Source: Cedecea colo
GTDB taxonomy: Bacteria; Pseudomonadota; Gammaproteobacteria; Enterobacterales; Enterobacteriaceae
NCBI RefSeq assembly: GCF_011808225.1
Contig: NZ_SOYS01000007.1
Span: 124,001 to 188,000, forward strand
Direction of reading: 5' to 3'
Length of the DNA: 64,000 nt
Shown here: one piece after another, positions 39,898 through 48,804 of the stretch
Numbering within the stretch: position 1 is the stretch's first letter
Layout: each line of letters opens with the position of its first letter
Translations under genes and position numbers: made by a program
The notes under the pieces: generated by a model
Seen by the model: the letters and a program-made list of their open reading frames with translations, nothing else
The model's database searches: none
What the model was told of the DNA's origin: nothing

Positions 39898-39911
39898 TGG
39901 AACCGGTTCCA
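39898..39911. promoter_or_regulatory. LacI-type operator in front of the kgu-like operon
   Basis: TGGAACCGGTTCCA is a perfect 14-bp palindrome with the central CG of LacI/GalR operators. It is very close to the Pseudomonas PtxS site TGAAACCGGTTTCA. It lies 50 bases upstream of the KguE-like start, where the adjacent LacI-type repressor would bind. Confidence 0.8.
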
Positions 39912-39960
39912 AAGAGAAGCCAGGCATGCTGAATTTATGATCGCTATCACGAAGAAAATT

Positions 39961-40980
39961 TTAGCGGGCGGTGGAGCCGCGCACGATTAATTCGCCGGAA
40001 AAGACCTGCTCATGCACGCTTTCAGCAGCGCCTTCAATACGTTTCACCACCTGCTCAAGCGCGGCATAGCCTATCTGCCAGGTCGGCTGTTTCAGGGTAG
40101 TAATGCCCACGCCTGCCAGCTCCGCCCATTCGAGTTCGTCGAAACCCAGCAGGCCTATATCGCTGCCCCAGTGCAGACCGATGCGGCGCATGGAACGAGC
40201 GATCTGGAGGGTGAGTGCGCCATTGGCGGACATCACCGCTTTGCGCATCCCGCGGTGCTGCGTGTGAAACTGGCGCAGAGTATTATCCATTAAATCCGCT
40301 TCGTGCAGCGGCAGCTCGGCGTTTTCCGCCACGATGCCGGGGTAACGATCGGTGGTGTGACGAAACGCGCGCAGGCGTTCGCGGCGGGTATTAACCATGC
40401 CGAGCGGTTCGCTGAGAAACAGAATCGCTTCAAAGCCTTGTTCGACGAGGTGCTCGGTGGCGGTGGTCGCGGCCTGAATGTTATCCAGCCCTACCACGTC
40501 GCAGGCGAAATCGGGGATTTTACGATCGATAAGTACCATCGGCAGCGCCGACTGTTGCAGGCGGTTCAGCCCTTCCTCACGCATCCCCACGGCGTTCACC
40601 ACAATGCCTTCTACCTGATAGCTGCGCAGTAAATCGAGGTAATGCAGCTCCTGATTCACCTCGTTGTTGGTGTTGCAGACCAGAGGCGTGAAGCCCTTTT
40701 CCCGGCATGCGGCTTCGATACCGCTCAGCACGTCGACAGAATAAGGGTTGGTAATGTCGGCAATGATCAGGCCGATTAAGCGGGTTCGGCCGCGTTTCAG
40801 GCCGCGAGCCATCTGGCTTGGGCGATAATCAAGTTCAGCAATAGCGGTTTCAATGCGGGTTCGCAGGTCGTCGGAGAGAACATTTTGTTCGCCGTTGAGA
40901 TAGCGGGAAACGCTGGTTTTACCGGTTTTCGCCGCTTTTGCGACGTCGCTTATCGTGGGGCGCGCAGCCTTGCCGTTCAT
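39961..40980 (-). CDS. LacI-family repressor of the kgu-like operon (PtxS-like)
   Basis: This 339-residue protein has the LacI helix-turn-helix and hinge (TISDVAKAAKTGKTSVSRYLNG; LDYRPSQMARGLKRGRT) followed by a periplasmic-binding-protein-like ligand domain (LIIADITNPYSVDVLSGIEAA; GIVVNAVG). It is the first gene in the leftward cluster, and a perfect operator lies just after it. By homology and context it should resemble PtxS, which represses kgu genes and releases DNA on binding 2-ketogluconate. The ligand is inferred, not shown. Confidence 0.85.
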   Translation of the reverse strand: MNGKAARPTISDVAKAAKTGKTSVSRYLNGEQNVLSDDLRTRIETAIAELDYRPSQMARGLKRGRTRLIGLIIADITNPYSVDVLSGIEAACREKGFTPLVCNTNNEVNQELHYLDLLRSYQVEGIVVNAVGMREEGLNRLQQSALPMVLIDRKIPDFACDVVGLDNIQAATTATEHLVEQGFEAILFLSEPLGMVNTRRERLRAFRHTTDRYPGIVAENAELPLHEADLMDNTLRQFHTQHRGMRKAVMSANGALTLQIARSMRRIGLHWGSDIGLLGFDELEWAELAGVGITTLKQPTWQIGYAALEQVVKRIEGAAESVHEQVFSGELIVRGSTAR

Positions 40981-41027
40981 GTCCGTCTCCTGGAAGGGGT
41001 AATTTTCTGGAGAGTAACATACATTTT

Positions 41028-41113
41028 GCGGGGCGGTGGATGGCGCTAACGCTTATCCAACCTGCGATCCGGGAACGCGTAGGGCGGATAAGTGCAGCGT
41101 CATCCGCCGTAGA
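41028..41113. repeat. REP/BIME-type repeat between the lacI-type gene and yiaD
   Basis: A pair of inverted units: GGGCGGTGGATGGCGC/AACGCTTATCC, then GTAGGGCGGATAAGTG/CAGCGTCATCCGCC. It ends 3 bases before the yiaD stop, in a place where both flanking genes read leftward. Confidence 0.75.
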
Positions 41114-41115
41114 GT

Positions 41116-41775
41116 TTAAGACAGAGGGCTTAACGTAATTTCTACGCGGCGGTTTTGCGCTTTGCCTTCTTCGGTGCTGTTGCTGGCGATTGGGTTCGCC
41201 GGGCCTACGCCCGTGGTGCGCACGCGGCTGGCATCCACGCCCTGGGTGATTAGCGCGCTGCCAACGCCGTCTGCACGCTGCTGAGAAAGTTTCATATTCA
41301 GCTCGTTGCTGCCGGTGCTGTCGGTGTAGCCCACCACGTTAACGGCGGTTTTTGGATATTCTTTCAGCACCATTGCCACGCCGGTGAGCGTATTGGCACC
41401 CGCCGGTTTAAGCGTGGCGCTGCTGCTGTCGAAGGTGACATTATTCGGCATATTCAGCACGATGTTATCGCCATTTCGCGTCACGCTTACGCCTGTTCCC
41501 TGCATTTTATCGCGCAGTTTGGCTTCCTGCACATCCATGTAATAACCGGCGCCGCCGCCCAGTGCTGCCCCGGCCGCTGCGCCAATCAGGGCGCCTTTGC
41601 CGCGATCTTTTTTCGATGAAGAGAGTACGCCGACGCCTGCGCCTACCAGCGAGCCTATCCCGGCGCCAATTCCGGATTTACCTGCTTCTTTTTCGCCTGT
41701 GTAGGGGTTGGTCGTACAGCCAGAAACTGCTAACGTGCCGCAAACCAGGGCGGCAATAATCACGCGATTTTTCAT
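41116..41775 (-). CDS. yiaD: OmpA-family lipoprotein YiaD
   Basis: This 219-residue lipoprotein has a lipobox (LAVSGCTTNPYTGE, Cys about 21), then a glycine-zipper region (about residues 35-80, GIGAGIGSLVGAGVGVL and ALIGAAAGAALGGGAG). The C-terminal OmpA-like peptidoglycan-binding domain has VVGYTDSTGSNELNMKLSQQRADGV. It anchors in the outer membrane and contacts peptidoglycan; E. coli YiaD is a multicopy suppressor of a BamD defect. AAAGGAA precedes ATG 41775. The yiaD-bisC-yiaC-tag order is conserved with K-12. Confidence 0.93.
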   Translation of the reverse strand: MKNRVIIAALVCGTLAVSGCTTNPYTGEKEAGKSGIGAGIGSLVGAGVGVLSSSKKDRGKGALIGAAAGAALGGGAGYYMDVQEAKLRDKMQGTGVSVTRNGDNIVLNMPNNVTFDSSSATLKPAGANTLTGVAMVLKEYPKTAVNVVGYTDSTGSNELNMKLSQQRADGVGSALITQGVDASRVRTTGVGPANPIASNSTEEGKAQNRRVEITLSPLS

Positions 41776-41928
41776 CTCATTTCCTTTGCGAATTATAAAT
41801 CTGCGCTGCGGAAGGCAGCGGCGATTGATTATGACGTGAGAATGTGTAGAAAATTTCCCGGAGTCGTCTGAATTTGTAAACAATATTGAGTGGCCGCAGG
41901 CCGCCATCTGCAAACACCGGAGCCCGAA

Positions 41929-44259
41929 TTGGCTAAAACATCCCCGACAAACAAACAGATTTTAACCGCCGCCCACTGGGGACCCATGCTGGTGGAAACC
42001 GATGGTGAAAATGTGCTTGCATCCCGTGGCGCGCTGGATACCGGACACGAAAACTCACTCCAGCAAGCCGTACCGGATCAGCTTCACAGCAAAGCGCGCG
42101 TGCAGTATCCGATGGCGCGAAAAGGCTTTCTGGCATCGCCTGCGGCACCACAGGGCGTGCGCGGCGAGGATGAATACGTGCGTATCAGTTGGGACGAAGC
42201 GCTGAAGCTGATTCATCAGCAGCATCAGCGTATTCGCGATGCTTACGGCGCCGCGTCAATTTTTGCGGGTTCCTATGGCTGGCGCTCTAACGGCGTACTG
42301 CACAAAGCCGCCACGCTGCTGCAACGTTATATGAGCCTTGCCGGCGGCTATACCGGCCATCTGGGGGATTATTCCACTGGCGCGGCGCAGGTAATCATGC
42401 CGTATGTCGTAGGCTCCAACGAAGTTTACCAGCAGCAAACCAGTTGGCCTTTGGTGCTTGAGCACAGCGATGTAGTGGTGCTGTGGAGCGCTAACCCGCT
42501 GAACACGTTAAAGATTGCCTGGAACGCCAGCGACGAGCAGGGCGTGAAGTATTTCGAACAGCTGAAAAACAGCGGTAAAACGGTGATCGCCATCGATCCG
42601 ATGCGATCGGAGACGGTGGATTTCTTTGGCGATCGTATCCAGTGGATCGCGCCTGATATGGGCACTGACGTGGCGCTGATGCTCGGCATTGCCCATACGC
42701 TCGCCAGGCATGGCTGGCACGACACGGACTTCCTGGCTCGCTGTACATACGGCTACGAGCAGTTTTCCGCCTACCTGAAGGGCGAAATCGACGGCCAGCC
42801 GAAAAATGCGGAATGGGCGGCGAAGATTTGCGGCGTGCCGGTACAGACCATCGAATATCTGGCGCAGCTGTTCAGCAACAACCGCACCATGCTGATGGCC
42901 GGCTGGGGAATGCAGCGTCAGCAGTACGGCGAGCAGAAACACTGGATGTTGGTTACGCTGGCGGCCATGCTCGGCCAGATTGGCACGCCGGGCGGTGGTT
43001 TTGGGCTTTCTTACCATTTTGCAAACGGCGGCAACCCTACGCGCCGCGCCGCAGTGCCCGGTTCGCTGCAGGGTACGGTGGCTGGCGGTACGGATGCGGT
43101 AGAAAAAATCCCCGTCGCCCGCATCGTGGAAGCGCTGGAAAACCCGGGCGGTAGTTACCAGCACAACGGGATGGAGAAAACCTTCCCGGATATCCGCATG
43201 CTGTGGTGGGCGGGCGGCGGCAACTTTACCCATCATCAGGACACCAATCGCCTGATTAAAGCGTGGCAGAAGCCGGAGCTGGTAGTTATCTCCGAATGCT
43301 TCTGGACGGCGGCGGCGAAGCATGCCGATATCGTGCTGCCGATTACCACCTCGTTTGAACGCAACGACATGACCATGACCGGCGATTACAGCAATCAGCA
43401 CCTTGTGCCGATGAAGCAGGTCGTCGCCCCGCGCGGCGAAGCGCGTAACGATTTTGACGTCTTTGCGGAGCTGAGCGAACTGTGGGAGCAGGGCGGGAAA
43501 GGACGTTTCACCGAAGAGAAAAATGAGCTGCAATGGCTGGAAACTTTCTATGAAATGGCGAGAAGCCGCGGCGCATCCCAGCAGGTCGCTCTGCCAGACT
43601 TCAGCGATTTCTGGCAGGCCAACCAGCTCATTGAAATGCCGGAAAGCGATAAAAATGCCGGGTTCGTGCGCTTTAGCGATTTCCGCGCCGATCCGCAGGC
43701 GAATCCGTTAAAAACGCCGAGTGGAAAAATTGAAATTTATTCACAGCGGATCGCCGCTTTTGGCTATGCAGATTGCCCACCGCATCCGACCTGGCTTGCG
43801 CCTGATGAATGGCAGGGCAACGCGGAAAAGGGCCAGCTTCAGCTGCTTTCGTCTCATCCGGCCCACCGTTTGCACAGCCAGCTCAACTATGCGGCTCTGC
43901 GTGATAAATATGCCGTTGCCGGGCGTGAGCCGCTGACGCTGCATCCGCAGGATGCCGCCGCGCGCGGCATTAACGATGGCGATCTGGTGCGCGTCTGGAA
44001 TTATCGTGGGCAGGTATTGGTGGGTGCGCAGGTTACCGAAGGCATTAAGCCCGGCGTGGTCTGTATCCATGAAGGCGCCTGGCCGGATCTGGATAGCGAC
44101 AGGCTGTGTAAAAACGGCGCGGTAAACGTGCTGACGCTGGATATTCCTACCTCACGCCTGGCCAACGGGTGTGCTGCGAACTCTTCACTGGTATGGGCTG
44201 AAAAATACCACGGCCCGGCGCCAAAGGTTACGGCGTTCGATCCGCCCGCCAGCTCATGA
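41929..44259 (+). CDS. bisC: Biotin sulfoxide reductase
   Basis: This 776-residue molybdopterin (bis-MGD) oxidoreductase of the DMSO reductase family reduces biotin sulfoxide and methionine sulfoxide in the cytoplasm. Markers are the molybdenum-ligand region [28 protein letters not shown], and the C-terminal cofactor-binding [13 protein letters not shown] block. No twin-arginine signal and no iron-sulfur motif are present, as expected. The start is TTG 41929, with GGAG 6 bases upstream; a GTG 39 bases earlier lacks such a site. It reads toward yiaC and overlaps its end by 32 bases. Confidence 0.94.
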   Translation: MAKTSPTNKQILTAAHWGPMLVETDGENVLASRGALDTGHENSLQQAVPDQLHSKARVQYPMARKGFLASPAAPQGVRGEDEYVRISWDEALKLIHQQHQRIRDAYGAASIFAGSYGWRSNGVLHKAATLLQRYMSLAGGYTGHLGDYSTGAAQVIMPYVVGSNEVYQQQTSWPLVLEHSDVVVLWSANPLNTLKIAWNASDEQGVKYFEQLKNSGKTVIAIDPMRSETVDFFGDRIQWIAPDMGTDVALMLGIAHTLARHGWHDTDFLARCTYGYEQFSAYLKGEIDGQPKNAEWAAKICGVPVQTIEYLAQLFSNNRTMLMAGWGMQRQQYGEQKHWMLVTLAAMLGQIGTPGGGFGLSYHFANGGNPTRRAAVPGSLQGTVAGGTDAVEKIPVARIVEALENPGGSYQHNGMEKTFPDIRMLWWAGGGNFTHHQDTNRLIKAWQKPELVVISECFWTAAAKHADIVLPITTSFERNDMTMTGDYSNQHLVPMKQVVAPRGEARNDFDVFAELSELWEQGGKGRFTEEKNELQWLETFYEMARSRGASQQVALPDFSDFWQANQLIEMPESDKNAGFVRFSDFRADPQANPLKTPSGKIEIYSQRIAAFGYADCPPHPTWLAPDEWQGNAEKGQLQLLSSHPAHRLHSQLNYAALRDKYAVAGREPLTLHPQDAAARGINDGDLVRVWNYRGQVLVGAQVTEGIKPGVVCIHEGAWPDLDSDRLCKNGAVNVLTLDIPTSRLANGCAANSSLVWAEKYHGPAPKVTAFDPPASS

Positions 44260-44668
44260 TCCACGTAGGTTGGCGCGTTTCCGTCTGCCAGGCGCTTTCT
44301 TCAATGCGAAAGCCCTGGCGATGGTAGAAGTGCACCGCCCGCTGGTTTTTCTGATAAACCTCAAGGCTCAGTTCCGGGTAGCGCGCCTGCACGTGTTTTA
44401 TTAATGCGCTGCCAATCCCTTTGCCGGAACAGGAGTCGGCGACAAACAGCGCACCGATAAAACGCTTATCAAGTATGCTGACAAAACCGACGATTTTTTC
44501 TTGCGCCACGTAAACCCAGGTGCGCGACTGCGGAATATAGACGTTGCGCACAATCGATTCGCTCTCAACCCAGTAGCTTCTGGCGATGAACGGATGCGCA
44601 TCGATGGTGCTGGCAAGCCATAGCTCGATCAGCGCATCCATCTCACCGGGGAGCAGACGACGAATCAT
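44228..44668 (-). CDS. yiaC: GNAT-family N-acetyltransferase YiaC
   Basis: This 146-residue GNAT protein has the acetyl-CoA-binding motif A region [19 protein letters not shown] (the R/Q-x-x-G-x-G/A loop appears as SGKGIG) and the motif [23 protein letters not shown]. coli YiaC is reported to acetylate lysines on proteins. It overlaps tag by 4 bases, forming a tag-yiaC pair read leftward, and converges on bisC with a 32-base overlap of coding sequence. Confidence 0.9.
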   Translation of the reverse strand: MIRRLLPGEMDALIELWLASTIDAHPFIARSYWVESESIVRNVYIPQSRTWVYVAQEKIVGFVSILDKRFIGALFVADSCSGKGIGSALIKHVQARYPELSLEVYQKNQRAVHFYHRQGFRIEESAWQTETRQPTWIMSWRADRTP

Positions 44669-45228
44669 TTGCTGTTATCGGGATGGCAGAAACAGCCGGT
44701 GATATGATCGTTAACCAGCCCGCAGGCCTGCATAAATGAATAACAAATCGTTGAGCCAACGAATTTAAAGCCGCGTTTTTTTAGCGCCTTAGATAGCGCA
44801 TCTGAAGCGGAAGTCATGGTAGCAATTTCTGCGTGCGTGGCGGCGTTGGATATCTGCGGTGCGTTATCCACAAACGACCAGACAAACTCCGGAAATTTTT
44901 CGCCGTTCGCTTCCATCGCCAGAAAGGCTTTGGCGTTATTGATGATTGCCTCGATTTTACCGCGATGGCGAATAATGCCCGCGTCCTGCAATAGCACCTC
45001 AACATCCTCCGGCTGGAGGAGCGCCACAAGCTGCGGATCAAAATCTTTAAAGCAGCGGCGATAGTTTTCGCGCTTTTTCAGCACGGTTATCCACGACAGG
45101 CCAGCCTGCTGCCCTTCAAGGCAGATCATTTCAAAAAGTTTTTTCCCTTCGGTAACCGGAACGCCCCATTCTTTGTCGTGGTATTCAAGATAGATCGGAT
45201 CCTGAGTAACCCATCCGCAACGCTGCAT
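44665..45228 (-). CDS. tag: 3-methyladenine DNA glycosylase I
   Basis: This 187-residue base-excision repair enzyme removes 3-methyladenine from alkylated DNA. The structural zinc ligands known from E. coli Tag are present: Cys4 (MQRCGW), His17 (EYHDKEWG) and the C-terminal His/Cys pair in NDHITGCFCH. The substrate-pocket glutamate region QQAGLSWITVLKKRENYR is intact. GGGAG precedes ATG 45228, which gives the E. coli length; the 20-codon upstream extension is not supported. It is coupled to yiaC. Confidence 0.96.
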   Translation of the reverse strand: MQRCGWVTQDPIYLEYHDKEWGVPVTEGKKLFEMICLEGQQAGLSWITVLKKRENYRRCFKDFDPQLVALLQPEDVEVLLQDAGIIRHRGKIEAIINNAKAFLAMEANGEKFPEFVWSFVDNAPQISNAATHAEIATMTSASDALSKALKKRGFKFVGSTICYSFMQACGLVNDHITGCFCHPDNSK

Positions 45229-45370
45229 AGTCTGCTCCCTCTGATGAAATAAATGCGTGTCAGCTTGACGTGTATGATAAAGAGACAATAGTTAATCCAG
45301 GGGTATCCGCAAGCCCGTCAAAAAACACAAAAAGCAACGCCGGATTTGGCTCTTTCCTGGGGTCGTTTTA

Positions 45371-46087
45371 ATGATAAAAAATTCTATACGCAGTGGTCAC
45401 CGTGTCACTTTTATCACGGCGCTGACCTCTTGGTGTTTGCTCCATGCTACGCATGCTTTTGCGTGGCAGCAGGAATATATTGCAGAAGGGCCAACGGGCG
45501 ACGCCCGGGATCGTTATACCTGGGACAGCGAACGAGCGCCAGGCTATAACGAGATCCTTGCTGAGCGTATTTATTTATCCATGACTCCGCAAAGCCAGGC
45601 CGGGCTTAACTATTCTGTCGGCAATGATAGCACCAGCCGCGATAATTCACGGCTCGGTATCGGCTGGACGTTCCCCGTGATGGGAAACATTACTACTGGC
45701 CCAACCGCGGAATATAGCTGGGATGGCAGTTCTACGGGTATCTATAACGAATATGGCGATAGCGTGGTGGCTTCGCGCTTTAACGATCGGCTCTGGCATG
45801 CCAGCGTTTCCACCGTGGGCTGGCGGCTGGACTCGACGATGGACTTTATTCGTCCCTGGGCGCAGGTGAGCTATAACCACCAGTACGGCGATAATATCTG
45901 GAAAGCCCAGAGCGGCTCGCGCCCCCTTGCTGCGAGCGTCCAGGATACCAGCTGGATGGACGTGACGGTCGGTGCCGATGTGCCCATCGGTAAAAACGTG
46001 GCGGCATTCGCTTCTATGTCTCAGGCCGAGGGAGCTGCTACTGGCGAAGCGTATATGTACAACCTTGGCGTAAACGCACGCTTTTAA
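45371..46087 (+). CDS. yhjY: Autotransporter beta-domain-like outer membrane protein YhjY
   Basis: This 238-residue protein has a signal peptide (about residues 1-32, ending HATHAFA) and a beta-barrel-type remainder of alternating amphipathic strands, ending in phenylalanine (LGVNARF), the outer membrane insertion signal. It corresponds to E. coli YhjY, a short autotransporter-barrel protein without a passenger; lipase-like activity has been suggested for relatives but is not evident here. It lies upstream of eutBC with a 308-base gap, whereas in K-12 yhjY lies next to yhjX. Confidence 0.85.
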   Translation: MIKNSIRSGHRVTFITALTSWCLLHATHAFAWQQEYIAEGPTGDARDRYTWDSERAPGYNEILAERIYLSMTPQSQAGLNYSVGNDSTSRDNSRLGIGWTFPVMGNITTGPTAEYSWDGSSTGIYNEYGDSVVASRFNDRLWHASVSTVGWRLDSTMDFIRPWAQVSYNHQYGDNIWKAQSGSRPLAASVQDTSWMDVTVGADVPIGKNVAAFASMSQAEGAATGEAYMYNLGVNARF

Positions 46088-46395
46088 GCTTATGACCGGG
46101 CCTGTTCGGGCTGGTTGCCTCGTTTCACGGCATTATTATGGGTCGTTTCCGGCAGATTTTTTCGCTCGCCCGCGTCGTTTAGTTGTTTGCCAAAGTTATT
46201 CGTCGGACCCGGACGCCGCACCTGGCTATTCTTAATGCATAACATGATGACGGCGTCAGTTTTTGGCGCGGTGTGATGTACATCATCTCAATGGCCTCGC
46301 TGTTCAAACTGCGGCGCAGTGAACCTCTTGTGGTTCTTCCTTTTAAAGCGCCGCGGTAGATCCGCAGCTACGCGCCGTTTCCTGAGGGACTTAAA
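46088..46395 (+). promoter_or_regulatory. Region upstream of eutB with an FNR-like palindrome
   Basis: No gene is seen in these 308 bases. A 12-bp perfect palindrome, TGATGTACATCA (46274-46285), has the core of an FNR site (TGAT-N4-ATCA) and, with the preceding G and T, also half resembles a CRP site (TGTGA). It lies about 110 bases before eutB. AGGGA just before ATG 46396 is the ribosome binding site. Confidence 0.35.
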
Positions 46396-47769
46396 ATGTA
46401 CCAAACCAGCCTGGCACACCGTACCTGGCGGTTTGCCAGTTTAAAAGAGGTAATGGCTAAAGCGACTCCGGCCCGTTCCGGAGATGCGCTGGCAGGCGTG
46501 GCAGCAGGCAGCGCGGAAGAACGCATGGCGGCGAAGATGGCGCTGGCCGATATTCCTCTTAAAGAGATTCTGGAAAACCCGCTAATCCCCTACGAACAGG
46601 ATGAAGTGACCCGGCTGATTATCGATACCCATGATCCGGCCGCTTTTGCCGCCATCTCGCATCTGACCGTGGGCGATTTTCGTGACTGGCTGCTTGCAGC
46701 AAGCACAACCACTGCGGTGTTGCAGCAGACGGCAAAAGGGATAACGCCTGAAATGGCTGCCGCCGTCAGTAAACTGATGCGCAACCAGGATTTGATCCTC
46801 GCCGCCAGTAAATGTCAGGTTACTACCCGCTTTCGCAACACCCTCGGTTTGCCCGGGCATCTCAGCGTCCGGCTTCAGCCTAATCATCCTACTGACGATC
46901 TGAAAGGGATTGCCGCCAGCATGTTAGACGGGCTGCTGTATGGCAGCGGCGATGCGGTGATTGGCATTAATCCGGCAAGCGACAGTTTGCCGGTGCTCGA
47001 ACGTCTGGCCTGGATGCTGGATGATGTGATCCAGCGGTTCGATATCCCCGGCCAGTCCTGCATTTTGACGCACGTAACCAATACGATGCAGCTTATTGAA
47101 CGCGGCGTGCCGGTAGATTTGGTTTTTCAGTCCGTTGCCGGAACCGAGGCGGCGAACAGCGGATTTGGTATCAGTCTCGCTATGCTGGAAGAGGCGCGTG
47201 AGGCGGCGCTGGGCCTTGGGCGCGGGACCATAGGCAATAACGTGATGTATTTTGAAACCGGCCAGGGAAGCTGTCTGTCATCAAATGCCCATCACGGCGT
47301 CGATCAGCAAACCTGTGAAGCCCGTGCCTATGCCGTAGCTCGCCAGTTCTCGCCGCTTCTGGTGAATACCGTGGTGGGCTTCATCGGGCCGGAATACCTG
47401 TATGACGGGAAGCAAATTATTCGCGCCGGCCTGGAAGATCACTTCTGCGGCAAGCTTATGGGCCTGCCGCTGGGCTGCGATGTCTGTTACACCAACCATG
47501 CTGAAGCCGATCAGGACGATATGGATACCCTGCTAACTTTACTTGGCGCGGCCGGTCTGACCTTTATGATGGGCGTGCCCGGCGCGGACGATATTATGCT
47601 TAACTATCAAAGCACTTCATTTCATGACGCCCTCTATATTCGCCGCCTGCTGGGGCTAAAACACGCGCCGGAATTTGGCGAATGGCTCATCCGCATGCAG
47701 ATTATCGATGGTGACGGGCATCTGCGTCTGACAGGAGCCAATCATCCTCTGCTGGCGGCATTACCGTAA
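46396..47769 (+). CDS. eutB: Ethanolamine ammonia-lyase large subunit
   Basis: This 457-residue catalytic subunit of adenosylcobalamin-dependent ethanolamine ammonia-lyase converts ethanolamine to acetaldehyde and ammonia. The TIM-barrel active-site regions are intact: TTRFRNTLGLPGHLSVRLQPNHPTDD is split around the substrate arginine, and QSVAGTEAANSGFG and GLPLGCDVCYTNHAEADQDD are conserved. It is followed 11 bases later by eutC. No other eut genes (reactivase eutA, permease, shell proteins) are in the window. In K-12 eutBC lie in the microcompartment operon far from yhjX, so this is an orphan pair. Confidence 0.95.
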   Translation: MYQTSLAHRTWRFASLKEVMAKATPARSGDALAGVAAGSAEERMAAKMALADIPLKEILENPLIPYEQDEVTRLIIDTHDPAAFAAISHLTVGDFRDWLLAASTTTAVLQQTAKGITPEMAAAVSKLMRNQDLILAASKCQVTTRFRNTLGLPGHLSVRLQPNHPTDDLKGIAASMLDGLLYGSGDAVIGINPASDSLPVLERLAWMLDDVIQRFDIPGQSCILTHVTNTMQLIERGVPVDLVFQSVAGTEAANSGFGISLAMLEEAREAALGLGRGTIGNNVMYFETGQGSCLSSNAHHGVDQQTCEARAYAVARQFSPLLVNTVVGFIGPEYLYDGKQIIRAGLEDHFCGKLMGLPLGCDVCYTNHAEADQDDMDTLLTLLGAAGLTFMMGVPGADDIMLNYQSTSFHDALYIRRLLGLKHAPEFGEWLIRMQIIDGDGHLRLTGANHPLLAALP

Positions 47770-47780
47770 GGAGCTTCCCG

Positions 47781-48557
47781 ATGAGCCAACCCGATGCCTG
47801 GTCTGCGCTACGTGCGTTCACCGATGCGCGAATCGCCCTGGGACGCAGCGGTGCCAGCCTGCCTACTCAGGAAGTGCTGAAACTCGGCCTGGCCCACGCC
47901 CAGGCGCGAGATGCTATCCATCAGCCTTTTGTCAGTGAGACGCTAAGCCAGCAATTACAGAAACTTGGGCTTGTAACCCTGAGCGTCCACAGTGCGGCCC
48001 CGGATCGGGATACTTTTCTGCATCGTCCTGATTTAGGTCGGCAGCTCAGCGAGGAAAGCCGAATGCTTCTCGGCGCCCGTTCTGATAAACCAGCGGATTT
48101 GCTGCTGGTCATTGGCGATGGGCTCTCTTCATACGCCGTTCACCGGCAGGCTCCGGCGCTGGTGGCCGCCTTGCTGCCTTATCTCTCAACGCTCGGCCTT
48201 TCCCTTGCCCCCGTCGTGCTGGCGCACCAGTCGCGGGTCGCGTTGGGCGATGAGATTGGTGAGTGCTTACGCAGTAAGGCGGTAGCGATATTAATTGGCG
48301 AGCGCCCCGGCTTGTCCTCTCCCGACAGTCTTGGTGTTTATCTGACCTGGGGACCCACGCGCCAGCGGCCTGATTCGGAACGCAATTGTATTTCCAATAT
48401 CAGACCGCAAGGGCTTTCCTGCGAGGCGGCGGCCTTTAAGCTTGCCTGGCTGTTAGAACAGGCTTTCTTGCGGCGGCTTACCGGCATACGGCTGAAGGAT
48501 GAGAGTGATAATCCTGCCCTGCATGACAACGTGCGGCCAGCGGACAAGTTGCGTTAA
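47781..48557 (+). CDS. eutC: Ethanolamine ammonia-lyase small subunit, short form
   Basis: This 258-residue small subunit completes the cobalamin-binding site of EutB. Conserved blocks include SAAPDRDTFLHRPDLGRQLSEES and the cobalamin region LLLVIGDGLSSYAVHRQAP. It is about 40 residues shorter than the E. coli/Salmonella protein, which starts with an extension that targets the enzyme into the Eut microcompartment. Here the protein starts almost directly at the conserved RAFTDARIALGRSG block. The enzyme should therefore be free in the cytoplasm (inference). AAGGAGC before ATG 47781 fixes the start. Confidence 0.94.
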   Translation: MSQPDAWSALRAFTDARIALGRSGASLPTQEVLKLGLAHAQARDAIHQPFVSETLSQQLQKLGLVTLSVHSAAPDRDTFLHRPDLGRQLSEESRMLLGARSDKPADLLLVIGDGLSSYAVHRQAPALVAALLPYLSTLGLSLAPVVLAHQSRVALGDEIGECLRSKAVAILIGERPGLSSPDSLGVYLTWGPTRQRPDSERNCISNIRPQGLSCEAAAFKLAWLLEQAFLRRLTGIRLKDESDNPALHDNVRPADKLR

Positions 48558-48673
48558 CTAAACGCCCATTTTGTTAACCCCGTCACGGTATGATTTAACA
48601 TTTTATATACAGGGCTGGCGGGGTATGCATCGATAGTGGTCACTTACATACGCCGTTCAGCATCGCCGTTTCA

Positions 48674-48725
48674 GGCCGTTCATTCCGGCTCAGATGCATT
48701 TCATTCCGTCCTGCGCGCACTTCAT
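48674..48725 (+). promoter_or_regulatory. Triple YpdB (PyrR)-type direct repeat upstream of yhjX
   Basis: Three decamers lie in tandem with exactly 11 bases between them: GGCCGTTCAT (48674-48683), TGCATTTCAT (48695-48704) and CGCACTTCAT (48716-48725). The E. coli YpdB site at yhjX is reported as GGCATTTCAT-N11-GGCATTTCAT. The second and third copies match this best; the first is an additional copy in phase. It lies 80-131 bases before the yhjX start. Confidence 0.7.
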
Positions 48726-48804
48726 GCCTTTTTCTCCTGGAATAAAATGCGCTTCGTTATCTTAAGCGGCAGATAACTTCCCTCAGATTTGCAGGACATC
48801 TGCC

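Noticed and set aside
42508-43533. A 341-codon frame antisense to bisC
   Set aside because: Shadow of the strongly conserved bisC gene; the composition is His/Arg-rich as expected for an antisense frame in GC-rich DNA.
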